Part shown: piece after piece, positions 1-7,951 of the stretch
Layout of the letters: every line of letters starts with the position of its first letter
Numbering within the stretch: the first letter of the stretch is position 1
Assembly (NCBI RefSeq): GCF_021602025.1
Contig: NZ_BQHW01000027.1
Span: 20,714 to 84,713 of the forward strand
Reading direction: 5' to 3'
DNA length: 64,000 nucleotides
DNA from: Pseudomonas ceruminis
GTDB taxonomy: Bacteria; Pseudomonadota; Gammaproteobacteria; Pseudomonadales; Pseudomonadaceae
The notes under the pieces: generated by a model
Told to the model about the DNA's origin: nothing
The model's database searches: none
The model's input: only the letters and a program-made list of their open reading frames with translations
Made by a program: the position numbers and the translations under genes

Positions 1-1634
1 AGCACGAACGAGGTGACGCTGGGGGAGGGACTGGCCAGCAGCAATACGCCTTGCAAGGTGTGTTGGTTGACCAAGCACTGGTGAACGGTTACGACATGTC
101 CGTCCACGGGCGGGCGCAGGGTGTTGTGCGGCTGCGACAACACCTGCTGCACCCAGCGGTAATCGCGCTCCGACCAGGCGGGCGACAGGTGCCCGGCATA
201 GCGCGCCTTGGTCGCTTCGGCGCGCATACGAGCCTGATTGACCTTGGCGTGGGCGTGCAGGCGCCAATGCCCTACGGGCGAGTCGATCAACTGGGTGCGC
301 AGGTAGTTGCTGTAGCCATCGCCAACATTCAGGCTCCTGACCAGTGTCTTGATGTAGGCGCTGGTCAGTTCCCTCGGGGGGGCCGTGCCATCCTTGGCGA
401 TCACCCGTGCCGTCAGCCAGTAGTCCCAGTCGAACCAGGCCAGGTTACGCATGGCCAGCTCATCGAGTGGGTAGCTCACGTGAACGGTTTCCACCATCTG
501 GTCCTTGACCTTTTCGAACCCCCGCCAGGTGACGTAGCTTGAGGGTTGCAGTGGGTAGATCCAAGGCCCGCTCTGGCGTGTGTGGGTGACGGCGACGTGC
601 ACGTTTTCCGGCGCCAATGCCAACCCTAGGTCGCTGCGAAGGTGCGCCTGCAGACGTTCTCTGACCCAGTGGCGTAGCGTGTTGCTTTGGCGGAATTGCC
701 GCAGCGTGAGAATACCGGGCGCAGCGACGCTTTGCCCCACCGCGACGAGTTCCTGCATGCTTTGCATGATGTGCGTGAGCGCGGCGGTGCTGGCCCCGCG
801 TAACCAACTGGGCAGGTTCTTCTCGAGCAGCAGCGCGTAGCGGGTGTCGAGCAGTGCCTTGCTGCCTGCTTCAGCGCCGATCGCAATGGCCTTGCACAAG
901 GTTTCGCCAGCGTCGGACGCACCCTGCGCCAGGGTTGCCCAGGCAAGGTTCAGGCGTTGCCGCTGGGCCTCGAGCAGGTATTGGACTTGTGCCTGCAAAG
1001 GATCATCGGCGTACCATTCATAGTGCAGGCGGTCGGCCTGCCGTGCGTTTTCCCTATGCCGCTGGCTCACCAGCAACTGCAGGAGCGGCGCACTTTGCAG
1101 GGGGTCGGCAAGGCGTTCGCACAATTCCTGGTGCAGCTCAGTAAGCGAGGGGTAAACCTCTATGCCTTGGCACAGCCCGCAGAGCAGTACCGGGCCGGTT
1201 GCCTGCTCAGGGGTGAGGTTTTGCCCTTCCTCCATACCGGTGGCGATCACGAACATGCCGGGCAGCGCGGCCCGCCATGCCGGGCTGCTGCGCGACAGTA
1301 CCGGGCGATAGGCCTGAGCCCGCTGAGCCAGCGGCTGGGGCCGCCGTTGCCAGGCGTAGGGCAGGTCGAGAAAGGTGCTGATGACGGTGGCCAGTGACGC
1401 ATCCAAGGTCTGGTCTGCCTGACGCAAGGCGGCTTCGGCGTGCATCATCGCGCGGCGGATGTCGGCCAGGCGAACCTGTCGCGAGCGGCCTTGGCCGTCA
1501 GCGACGGCCCAGAACTCGGCAAGTTCACCCTGCAACTGCTGGCGCGATGGCAGCGGCTGCGTGGGCGCCGGTATGGCTTCGAGCAAGGCCAGCAATTGCT
1601 GGTTGAGTAAGTCGATACGTTGTAGGGGTAGCAT
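1..1634 (-). CDS. DUF6543 (dermonecrotic-toxin-like) protein, N-terminal part only
   Basis: The gene reads leftwards from an ATG at 1634 and stays open to the window edge, giving about 544 residues with no stop. The start is preceded by AGGAG at good spacing. The N-terminus begins MLPLQRIDLLNQQ and is rich in Leu, Gln and Ala. Around residues 380-420 there is a segment with VSYPLDELAMRN followed by FDWDYWLTAR, which I associate with the DUF6543 family (N-terminal region of large Pseudomonas proteins often called dermonecrotic toxin domain proteins). Such proteins usually exceed 1000 residues, so the effector or C-terminal part lies outside this window. No signal peptide or membrane segment is seen in this part. 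The family assignment is from recalled motif resemblance and is moderate; the open reading frame itself is certain. Confidence 0.7.
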   Translation of the reverse strand, partial: MLPLQRIDLLNQQLLALLEAIPAPTQPLPSRQQLQGELAEFWAVADGQGRSRQVRLADIRRAMMHAEAALRQADQTLDASLATVISTFLDLPYAWQRRPQPLAQRAQAYRPVLSRSSPAWRAALPGMFVIATGMEEGQNLTPEQATGPVLLCGLCQGIEVYPSLTELHQELCERLADPLQSAPLLQLLVSQRHRENARQADRLHYEWYADDPLQAQVQYLLEAQRQRLNLAWATLAQGASDAGETLCKAIAIGAEAGSKALLDTRYALLLEKNLPSWLRGASTAALTHIMQSMQELVAVGQSVAAPGILTLRQFRQSNTLRHWVRERLQAHLRSDLGLALAPENVHVAVTHTRQSGPWIYPLQPSSYVTWRGFEKVKDQMVETVHVSYPLDELAMRNLAWFDWDYWLTARVIAKDGTAPPRELTSAYIKTLVRSLNVGDGYSNYLRTQLIDSPVGHWRLHAHAKVNQARMRAEATKARYAGHLSPAWSERDYRWVQQVLSQPHNTLRPPVDGHVVTVHQCLVNQHTLQGVLLLASPSPSVTSFV

Positions 1635-1704
1635 GCTCAGCTCCTGGCTTCAGGGAGCGGGCAGGGTGAATGGGCGCGCAACGCGCAGGTGGTTGCCGGC
1701 TACC

Positions 1705-1878
1705 TCACCGGCACAGGGCGCGCAGGCTCAGCCATGCCGGTACGCCCAGGCCAAGCGAGGCGAGGATGTCCCAGGCACCATCACCCAATAGGGCGGCAAA
1801 CAGCCCCAGCGCGCCGAGCAGGGCGATGACGGCCGGCCAGGCGAACACCCGGGCGGTGGACTGTGAACGGTGACTCAT
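1705..1878 (-). CDS. small two-helix membrane protein of the siderophore locus
   Basis: A 57-residue protein beginning MSHRSQSTARVF. Two hydrophobic stretches, about residues 11-31 and 34-53, suggest a small inner-membrane protein with a short loop containing Gly-Asp-Gly. Its ATG overlaps the stop codon of the upstream PepSY gene (ATGA), which implies translational coupling and membership of the same transcript. No catalytic motif is visible and I do not recognise a named family. The coupling suggests an accessory role with the PepSY membrane protein, for example in iron release or complex stability. That role is inference from position only. Confidence 0.7.
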   Translation of the reverse strand: MSHRSQSTARVFAWPAVIALLGALGLFAALLGDGAWDILASLGLGVPAWLSLRALCR

Positions 1879-2987
1879 GCCTTGGCCTCCCGGGAGCGGC
1901 GATACTTGCCGAGCCAGAGGTACACGCCACTGCCGAGCACGATGATGGTCAGCACGTCCAGCACGGCCCACAGGATTTGCATCGGCCGGCCGCCGTAGTC
2001 GCCGAAGTGAAGCGGTTGCGACAGGCCCATGGCATCCATGTACCAGGGGCGCTCGCCGACAGCGGTCACCTCTAACGTGCGCGCATCGATCAGCACAGGC
2101 GTGAACAGGTGCGAGCTAAGGTGCGTGGCGCCTTTCATGAACACCGCGTAATGGTGTTCGCTGGAAAAGCGGGTACCGGGGAATGCGATGAAGTCTGCGC
2201 GCATGCCGGGCGCGGCCTGTTCAGCGATGGCCAGCAGGTGCGTAGCCGGGGCGCGCTCGCTGAGCGGCGGGGCGTCATGATAGGGCGCGATCATGGCGGC
2301 CAGGCTGTCGTTGCGCCAGGCGGCGATCACCAGGTCGGAGAGTGCGCTGATTACCCCGGTCACCCCAACCGTCATGGCCCAGGTGAGGGTGACGATACCG
2401 ATCAGGTTGTGCAGGTCGAGCCAGCGCAGGCGGCGCGACTTGTCATGGCGCACGGTAGCGAAGCCCAGGCGGCGCATGAACGGCGCATAGAGCACGGTGC
2501 CAGAGATGATCGCGAGCACGAAAAGCACCCCCATGAAGGCCAGCAGCAGCTTACCTGGCAGGCCGGCAAACAGGTCTACATGCAAGCGCAGCATGACCAT
2601 CATGAAGCCGCCGTTGGCTGCCGGCATGGCCACGGCTTCTCCGGTGCGGGCATCGAGCATGAAGGTGTGCGACGAATTGGGCTCGGTGCCGGCGGTGGCG
2701 GCGGTAATCGCCACCACGCCATCGCGCTCGTCCTCGTCGTAGCCGAAGTACTGCAGCACTTCGCCAGGGCGGTGTTGCTGGGCCTTGAGCACCAGTTGCT
2801 GCAGGTCCAGGTGCGCAGTATTGGCAGGCATTTCGCGCAGCTCAGGGGCGTCGCCGAGCATGTGTTCGAGCTCGTGGTGGAAGATCAGCGGCAGGCCGGT
2901 GAGGGCCAGCAACAGCAGGAACAGGGTGCAGACCAGGCTGCTCCAGGTGTGGATGAAGGACCAGCGGCGGATGGTTTGGCTTTTCAT
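1875..2987 (-). CDS. PepSY-associated membrane protein, probable siderophore-iron reductase type
   Basis: A 370-residue protein starting MKSQTIRRWSF. I chose the ATG at 2987 because the longer open frame would run into the end of the receptor gene. Four hydrophobic helices are visible: near residues 10-32, 145-172, 190-215 and 335-355. The first is followed by a His-His (FHHELEH), and further His residues sit near later helices (LHVD, DLHN, LHFG), as in PepSY_TM proteins believed to reduce siderophore-bound iron. A periplasmic PepSY-like region lies between helices 1 and 2. The gene is 82 bases downstream of the TonB receptor and overlaps the next small membrane gene, so it is part of the iron-uptake operon. 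The reductase role is a family-level inference. Confidence 0.88.
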   Translation of the reverse strand: MKSQTIRRWSFIHTWSSLVCTLFLLLLALTGLPLIFHHELEHMLGDAPELREMPANTAHLDLQQLVLKAQQHRPGEVLQYFGYDEDERDGVVAITAATAGTEPNSSHTFMLDARTGEAVAMPAANGGFMMVMLRLHVDLFAGLPGKLLLAFMGVLFVLAIISGTVLYAPFMRRLGFATVRHDKSRRLRWLDLHNLIGIVTLTWAMTVGVTGVISALSDLVIAAWRNDSLAAMIAPYHDAPPLSERAPATHLLAIAEQAAPGMRADFIAFPGTRFSSEHHYAVFMKGATHLSSHLFTPVLIDARTLEVTAVGERPWYMDAMGLSQPLHFGDYGGRPMQILWAVLDVLTIIVLGSGVYLWLGKYRRSREAKA

Positions 2988-3069
2988 TTCATTTTGTTTC
3001 TCGAGGTCCAGAAAGACCAAAGCCGCCCCCGGGGGACGGCTTGGTCGGCGCGCAGGTGTCGTCAGGGCC

Positions 3070-5502
3070 TCACCATTTGTAGGTGGCGCTGGCGACGACG
3101 CTGCGCTCATCTCCGTAGTAGCAGTAGTAGCTGTCACAGGTGGAGAGGTAGTCCTTGTTGAACACGTTGGTCGCGTTGACCGCTACCGACGCGCCCTTGA
3201 GGCTGTTGTTCAGGCGCCCGAGGTCGTAGTGCACGGCCGCATCGAACACGGTGTAGGCATTGGCTTTGCCCAGGTAGGTGTTGGCCTGGTCACCATAGGT
3301 GTTGCCGGTATAGCGGGCGCCCCCACCGATGCCGAAACCGTCGAGCACACCGGTGTGCCAGGTGTAGTCGGTCCACAGCGAGGCTTGCTGGTTGGGCATC
3401 AGTTGCAGGCGATTGCCTTTGTACAGGCCGTCCTGCACGTCGGATTTGGCCAGGGTGTAGGCCGCAGTCACCTTGAGGTTCTTGGTGACGTCGGACACGG
3501 CTTCCAGTTCCAGGCCACGTACCTTCACTTCGCCGGTCTGGCTGGTAAAGGTCACACCCCCCTCGTTGTTGGTGACCGCGACGTTTTTCTGGGTCAGGTC
3601 GTACACCGCAGCCGACAGCAAGGTATTCGAGCCCGGTGGCTGATACTTGATACCCAGTTCCCACTGTTTGCCTTCGGTGGGTTTGAACGACTCCTGCGCC
3701 GAGACGCTTGCGTTGCTCGACGGCTGGAAGGACTCGGCGTAGGAAAGGTAAGGCACGAAGCCTGAGTCGAAGACATAGCTCAGGGCAGCGTTGCCGCTGA
3801 ACTTCTTGTCGCGTTGGGTATTGGTGGCATCGCCCTGGTTGAAGAACGTGGTGCCGGTATGCACCCAGTCTTCCCGGCCGCCCAAGGTCAGGCGCCAGTT
3901 GCCCAGGGCCATCTGGTCCTGAACGTACAGGCCGGTCTGACGGGTTTTCTGGTTGTAGTCGTAGAAGGCTGTCGAACGGTCCGGACGGGTGATCGGCAGC
4001 CCGTAGACCGGATGGATGACGTTGCTGTCCGGCACGGTGAAGTCGAAGATCGACAGGTAGTTGGTGTTGACGCGCTGGTGGTCCAGGCCGATCAGCAGCG
4101 TGTGGCTGATGTCACCGGTGGCGAAGTCACCCTGGAAGTTGTTGTCCACGGCGAACTGGCTGATGTCTTCATCGGTGTTGGTGGACATGCGGCTGACTGT
4201 TCCGTCGTCTTGCACAGGGCCACCGGGCGAGTAGTAGCTGCCGGGTGTGATGGTCTGGAACGCCAGGTCCGACTTGGTATAGCGCAGGTTCTGACGGAAC
4301 TGCCAGACATCATTGATGCGGTGCTCGAAGGCATAGCCCAGCGCGTAGTAGGTGCGGTCGTAGAACTCGTAGTCCGGGTCGCCCAGGTTCTTGTGGTGGG
4401 AGATCTTGCCGAACGGCATGTCGAGCTTGGTGCCCTGGATGGGCCTGAACTGGCTGGTGGCGCCGGTATCGTCGCGGGTGAACTGGGTCAGGAAGGTCAG
4501 CGAGGTGTCGTCGTCGATGTTCCAGGTCAGGCTTGGCGCGATGTTGTAGCGCTTGTCGTCGATATGGTCGATGGGGGTGCCACCATCACGGATCACGCCA
4601 CTGACGCCGTACAGGAACTGGCCCTGGTCGTCGATCTTGCCAGTGCTGGCAAAGTTGATCTGCCGGTGGTTATCGCTGCCGTATTGCACCTCGATTTCGT
4701 GAGCGCTTTCAGCCTGGGGGCGGCGGCTGACCATGTCCAGCAAGCCGCCAGGTGGGGTCTGGCCGTAAAGCGAGGAAGCCGGGCCGCGCAGCAGGGCGAG
4801 GCGGTCGAGGTTCCAGGTCTCGGCTTTTGGGTTGGCGTACACGCCACGGGGCAGCGGCAGGCCATCGAGGAACTGGGTCGGCTCGAAGCCACGCACGCGC
4901 ATCCAGTCATAACGGGTATCGCTGCCGAAGCTGGCGGACACGATGCCAGGCATGTACCGCACGGCGTCATCCAGGCTGTGCACGCCGCGGTCGCTCATTT
5001 GCTGGCGGGTGGCGACGGAGATGGAGCGCGGGATCTCCACCAGTGCGGTATCGGTCTTGGTGCCTACTGCGCTGCGCTTGGCCAGGTAACCTTCTACCGG
5101 GCCCCAGGCGTTTTCGCTGTCGCTGGCGGCGTTTATGCTGGTTTCCGGCAACGCCAGGCTGCCGTCTGGCACGGCCACCAGGCTGTAGCTGCCGACACTG
5201 CTTTGCTGCAGTTGCAAGCCGGTACCGCGCAGTGCGGCCTGCAGGGCGCCAAGGCCGTCGAACTGGCCGTTGACCGGCGCCGACGTGTGGCCGCTGACCA
5301 AGGCCGGGTCGATGACCAGCGCAATGCCCGACTGGCTGGCGATCTGGTTCAGGGTGCTGGCCAGCGGGGCGCTGGGCAGGTCGTAGGCACGCGGGGCGGG
5401 TTGCTCGGCGGCGCACAGGGCGGGGCTGGCCAACGGGGCGCCAAGGCCAATGGCCAGGGCCATCAGGCTGGGACGCAGGATACGATCAACAGCACGGGAC
5501 AT
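3070..5502 (-). CDS. TonB-dependent siderophore receptor with STN signalling domain
   Basis: An 810-residue outer-membrane receptor. I chose the ATG at 5502 because GGAG precedes it by eight bases and it opens directly into a signal peptide (MSRAVDRILRPSL, hydrophobic core, ALCA cleavage site). Residues about 40-100 form an STN (secretin/TonB N-terminal) domain, the part that talks to a FecR-type anti-sigma factor. A plug follows with VRGFEPTQFLDG and RGPASSLYGQ motifs, then a long beta-barrel ending in aromatic YKW. Near the C-terminus is a Cys pair in a Tyr-rich loop, as in hydroxamate/ferrichrome-type receptors; substrate is therefore possibly a hydroxamate siderophore, unproven. The sigma and anti-sigma genes lie immediately upstream, which fits a cell-surface signalling system that induces its own receptor. 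Confidence 0.93.
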   Translation of the reverse strand: MSRAVDRILRPSLMALAIGLGAPLASPALCAAEQPAPRAYDLPSAPLASTLNQIASQSGIALVIDPALVSGHTSAPVNGQFDGLGALQAALRGTGLQLQQSSVGSYSLVAVPDGSLALPETSINAASDSENAWGPVEGYLAKRSAVGTKTDTALVEIPRSISVATRQQMSDRGVHSLDDAVRYMPGIVSASFGSDTRYDWMRVRGFEPTQFLDGLPLPRGVYANPKAETWNLDRLALLRGPASSLYGQTPPGGLLDMVSRRPQAESAHEIEVQYGSDNHRQINFASTGKIDDQGQFLYGVSGVIRDGGTPIDHIDDKRYNIAPSLTWNIDDDTSLTFLTQFTRDDTGATSQFRPIQGTKLDMPFGKISHHKNLGDPDYEFYDRTYYALGYAFEHRINDVWQFRQNLRYTKSDLAFQTITPGSYYSPGGPVQDDGTVSRMSTNTDEDISQFAVDNNFQGDFATGDISHTLLIGLDHQRVNTNYLSIFDFTVPDSNVIHPVYGLPITRPDRSTAFYDYNQKTRQTGLYVQDQMALGNWRLTLGGREDWVHTGTTFFNQGDATNTQRDKKFSGNAALSYVFDSGFVPYLSYAESFQPSSNASVSAQESFKPTEGKQWELGIKYQPPGSNTLLSAAVYDLTQKNVAVTNNEGGVTFTSQTGEVKVRGLELEAVSDVTKNLKVTAAYTLAKSDVQDGLYKGNRLQLMPNQQASLWTDYTWHTGVLDGFGIGGGARYTGNTYGDQANTYLGKANAYTVFDAAVHYDLGRLNNSLKGASVAVNATNVFNKDYLSTCDSYYCYYGDERSVVASATYKW

Positions 5503-5597
5503 GCAGCGGCTCCTCGACGGATAAGTGCGAACTGCTTCCTTGCCGAGCGAGATTTCAGAAGTGACAGGGGGGGCTGAAAAAAAAGTTGTATTTCTGT

Positions 5598-5633
5598 GCC
5601 GAGGCTTCGCGGGTTTACCCGCGAAGCCTCGGC
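5598..5633. repeat. perfect 17-bp palindrome, REP-like or terminator-like
   Basis: Arms 5598-5614 and 5617-5633 are perfectly complementary with a two-base loop and carry the GCGGGT..ACCCGC core seen in P. putida REP elements. It lies just downstream of the fecR-like stop and upstream of the receptor gene. On the leftward transcript a run of T follows only about 13 bases after the stem, so it may weaken transcription between fecR and the receptor rather than act as a classical terminator. Confidence 0.7.
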
Positions 5634-5640
5634 AGCCCAT

Positions 5641-6597
5641 CTACTTGGGAACCACGTTGACCCACCACTGCGTATGCCGCTCGATCTTCACCGGCAACGC
5701 CGGCACCAGCGAGGCCAGGGCCAGGTCTGTATTGTTCAGCGGGAAGCTCCCCGTGACGCGCAGGTCGGCGATTTCATCGGCCACGCCCAGGTGCCCGTTG
5801 CGGTATTGCCCCAATTGGGCCAGCAGGTCGGCCAGGCGTACGTTGTCGACCACCAGCATGCCGCGGGTCCAGGCATCGGCACCGGCCACCACAGGGGTGA
5901 CGGCGCTGAGGCCGTTGGCGTTCATCAGCACCTGCTGGCCTTCGCCCAGTACCTGCTCGTCGCCGCTGTTGCGGGGCATGGCGGCGACCGAGGACTGCAG
6001 TACCTCAAGGCGTGTGCCGTTGGCCTCGCGACGCACCAGAAAGCGCGTGCCCAGGGGGCGCAGGCGGCCATCGTCGGTGCGCACCAGCAACGGGCGCGGG
6101 TCTGCATGGCCGGTTTCCACCGAGATTTCACCCTGGTGCAGCACCAGCTCGCGTTGCCCGCCTGCGTAGTTGATGTCTACAGCGGTGTGGGTGTTGAGGC
6201 TCAACAGCGTGCCGTCTTCCAGGCGCAGTGTGCGCAACTCGCCAGTGGCGGTGCGCTGATCTGCCAGCCAGTAATTGACTGACAGCGACGGCGCGCCGAG
6301 CCAGGCCAGTAGTGAGCCGAGCAGCAACATACCGGCGAGCCCGCCGCCTGCCTTGCCAACCCGCCGACGCAGGCTGATACGCGATTGCTGCAGGACCTGG
6401 CGGGCGGGGCCGACTGCAGCGCTCACGCGTTGATCGAGGGTACCCAGCTGGCGCCAGGCACGGGCGTGTTCTTCACTGGCGGCGTGCCAGCGCATGAATT
6501 CGCTGCGGGCATCGGGCGTGCCGCTGCTGTCGTCCAGGCTGAGTTTCCAGGCAATGGCAGCTTCGAGAACCCGGGCCGAAACCGGTGAGTTGTTCAC
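5641..6597 (-). CDS. FecR-family anti-sigma regulator
   Basis: A 318-residue inner-membrane regulator that should sequester and activate the ECF sigma factor encoded next to it. Residues about 8-50 form the cytoplasmic sigma-binding DUF4880-type region with conserved Trp residues (AIAWKL, FMRWHAAS, ARAWRQL). A single hydrophobic helix lies at about 85-103. The periplasmic FecR domain follows, containing LRLEDGTLLSLNTHTAVD and later LVRTDDGRLRPLGTRF. The last 70 residues resemble an STN-like fold that would meet the receptor's signalling domain. The ATG overlaps the sigma-factor stop codon (ATGA), so the two are translationally coupled. Product identity is secure; the specific inducing siderophore is not known from sequence. 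Confidence 0.93.
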   Translation of the reverse strand: MNNSPVSARVLEAAIAWKLSLDDSSGTPDARSEFMRWHAASEEHARAWRQLGTLDQRVSAAVGPARQVLQQSRISLRRRVGKAGGGLAGMLLLGSLLAWLGAPSLSVNYWLADQRTATGELRTLRLEDGTLLSLNTHTAVDINYAGGQRELVLHQGEISVETGHADPRPLLVRTDDGRLRPLGTRFLVRREANGTRLEVLQSSVAAMPRNSGDEQVLGEGQQVLMNANGLSAVTPVVAGADAWTRGMLVVDNVRLADLLAQLGQYRNGHLGVADEIADLRVTGSFPLNNTDLALASLVPALPVKIERHTQWWVNVVPK

Positions 6598-7112
6598 GTC
6601 GGCTCACCGTACAAGGCCACGTAGCACTGGCGCATGCCTTGGGCGAGGTACTGGCGCACGCGCGATACGGAAACGCCCAGGCGCTCGGCGATTTCAGCGT
6701 GGCCCATACCGTCCAGGCGGTTATGCAGGAAAGCGGCGCGGGCCTTGCTCGACAGTTTTCCAAGCAGCCGGTCAATGGCCTTGAGGTCTTCGAGGATCAG
6801 GTGCTGGATTTCCGGGGAAGGCTGTTCGGCCTGTGGCAGGCGCGCCAGCTCGGCCAGATACGCCTGCTCCAGCGCGGCACGGCGGAAGTGGTCGAACATC
6901 AACCCCTTGGCTACAGCGGCGAGGAAGGCGCGTGGCTCGCGTGGGGTATCCAGCCGCTCCCGGCCGAGCAGGCGCACAAAAGTATCCTGGCTCAGATCTT
7001 CGGCACGCTGACGGCAGGCCATGCTGCGTTGCAGCCAGGCGAGCAGCCAGCCGCGGTGGTCGCGGTACAGCGCACCGACCAGATCGGCATGTGGGCTCTG
7101 TGCAGAAGACAA
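6594..7112 (-). CDS. ECF sigma factor, FecI type
   Basis: A 172-residue sigma-70 family ECF factor. Region 2 is at about residues 9-75 (LYRDHRGWLLAWLQR, AEDLSQDTFVRLL, FLAAVAKGLMFDHFR) and region 4 at about 105-160 (LDGMGHAEIAERLGVSVSRV). The start is a TTG at 7112, because no in-frame ATG exists nearby and a GGGGGG ribosome-binding site precedes it. It should direct RNA polymerase to the TonB receptor promoter when the FecR-like protein signals ligand binding. A Fur-box-like sequence lies about 35 bases upstream, which fits iron repression of the whole locus. Confidence 0.93.
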   Translation of the reverse strand: MSSAQSPHADLVGALYRDHRGWLLAWLQRSMACRQRAEDLSQDTFVRLLGRERLDTPREPRAFLAAVAKGLMFDHFRRAALEQAYLAELARLPQAEQPSPEIQHLILEDLKAIDRLLGKLSSKARAAFLHNRLDGMGHAEIAERLGVSVSRVRQYLAQGMRQCYVALYGEPT

Positions 7113-7144
7113 GCAGCGTCCCCCCGGAACGAATGCATTAACTA

Positions 7145-7165
7145 ACGATAATTATTCGCGATTGT
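7145..7165 (-). promoter_or_regulatory. putative Fur box upstream of the ECF sigma gene
   Basis: An AT-rich block in a GC-rich surrounding contains GATAATTATTCGC on the plus strand, which reads GCGAATAATTATC towards the sigma gene. It matches the 6-1-6 hexamer view of Fur sites and about 11 of 19 positions of the classical consensus. Its place just upstream of a FecI-type gene is where Fur control is usual. Binding is not demonstrated. Confidence 0.55.
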
Positions 7166-7240
7166 TACAGAGGCAGGGGGTGGGGTGCAATGGACGCTTA
7201 TCGGATTGCCATCCCCAGCGGTAGCGCCGGTAATCAGCGA

Positions 7241-7951
7241 TCAGAGGCCGTGCCCCTGCACGCTACGCCGACGCCACCCGCGCAATCGCTGTTCGAGTTG
7301 CAATGGGCTGTCGAGTTGCTGCCGATGGGCCTGGCTGAACAGGATCAACGCCAGTTCGGCGGTGACCTGGGCATCGGCGCTGGCATGGTGGCGTTCGTCT
7401 ACCTGCAGGCCGAAACGCGTCACCCAGTCGTCCAGGCCAGCCTCGCGCAGCACGGTGTCGGGGTTGAGCATCGGTGCCAGTTCGGCGACATCGAGAAAGG
7501 GATGCTGCAACCGATAGCCCAGGCTTTCTTTCAGCGCCCGGGCCAGCATGCGTTGATCGAACGGGGCATGGAAGGCCAGCACCGGGCTGGTACCAATGAA
7601 TTCGAGCAGGTCAAGCAACGCCTCGGCTGGGTCGCAGCCTGCCGCCAGGGCGCTGGGGCCCAGGCCATGGATCAACACGCTGGCGTTGGTCTTCTGCGTG
7701 GGCCGGTGCAAGGTCCGTTCGAACTGCTGAGAGAAGTCGATGGCACCATCTTCGATGGCCACGGCACCCACCGACAGCACCTGGTCACGGTTGGGGTTCA
7801 GGCCGCTGGTTTCCAGGTCGAGGACCACCCAGCGCTGCTCACGCAACGAGCAGACACCCAACGGTGCGGGTTTGGCCACGTGCGCCAGGCGCTGGCGCAA
7901 GGTGTCGTCCAGCAGGGGAGCTGCAGGGCGCAGCCAGGCGAACAGGCTCAT
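7241..7951 (-). CDS. DnaQ-like 3'-5' exonuclease (DEDDh)
   Basis: A 236-residue protein with an intact DEDDh exonuclease core: VLDLETSGL (Asp and Glu of motif I), the AFHAPFDQRML segment (motif II Asp), and HHASADAQVT (motif III His and Asp). It is of the polymerase III epsilon-like type but lacks the polymerase-binding tail of true DnaQ and carries about 40 extra N-terminal residues. Its ATG overlaps the stop of the upstream cNMP/CBS/DUF294 gene (ATGA), so both are made from one message. This pairing recurs in proteobacteria and suggests a joint role, perhaps in processing nucleic-acid ends or small nucleotides. The substrate is not evident from sequence. Confidence 0.9.
   Translation of the reverse strand: MSLFAWLRPAAPLLDDTLRQRLAHVAKPAPLGVCSLREQRWVVLDLETSGLNPNRDQVLSVGAVAIEDGAIDFSQQFERTLHRPTQKTNASVLIHGLGPSALAAGCDPAEALLDLLEFIGTSPVLAFHAPFDQRMLARALKESLGYRLQHPFLDVAELAPMLNPDTVLREAGLDDWVTRFGLQVDERHHASADAQVTAELALILFSQAHRQQLDSPLQLEQRLRGWRRRSVQGHGL

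Noticed and set aside
1875-3137. Longer PepSY gene starting at 3137
   Set aside because: It would overlap the end of the receptor gene by 68 bases, and the added residues are not membrane-like or family-like.
3814-5577. Long plus-strand open frame of 587 codons opposite the TonB receptor
   Set aside because: It is an antisense shadow of a well-supported receptor gene, caused by high GC at the third codon position; no ribosome-binding site or domain is seen.
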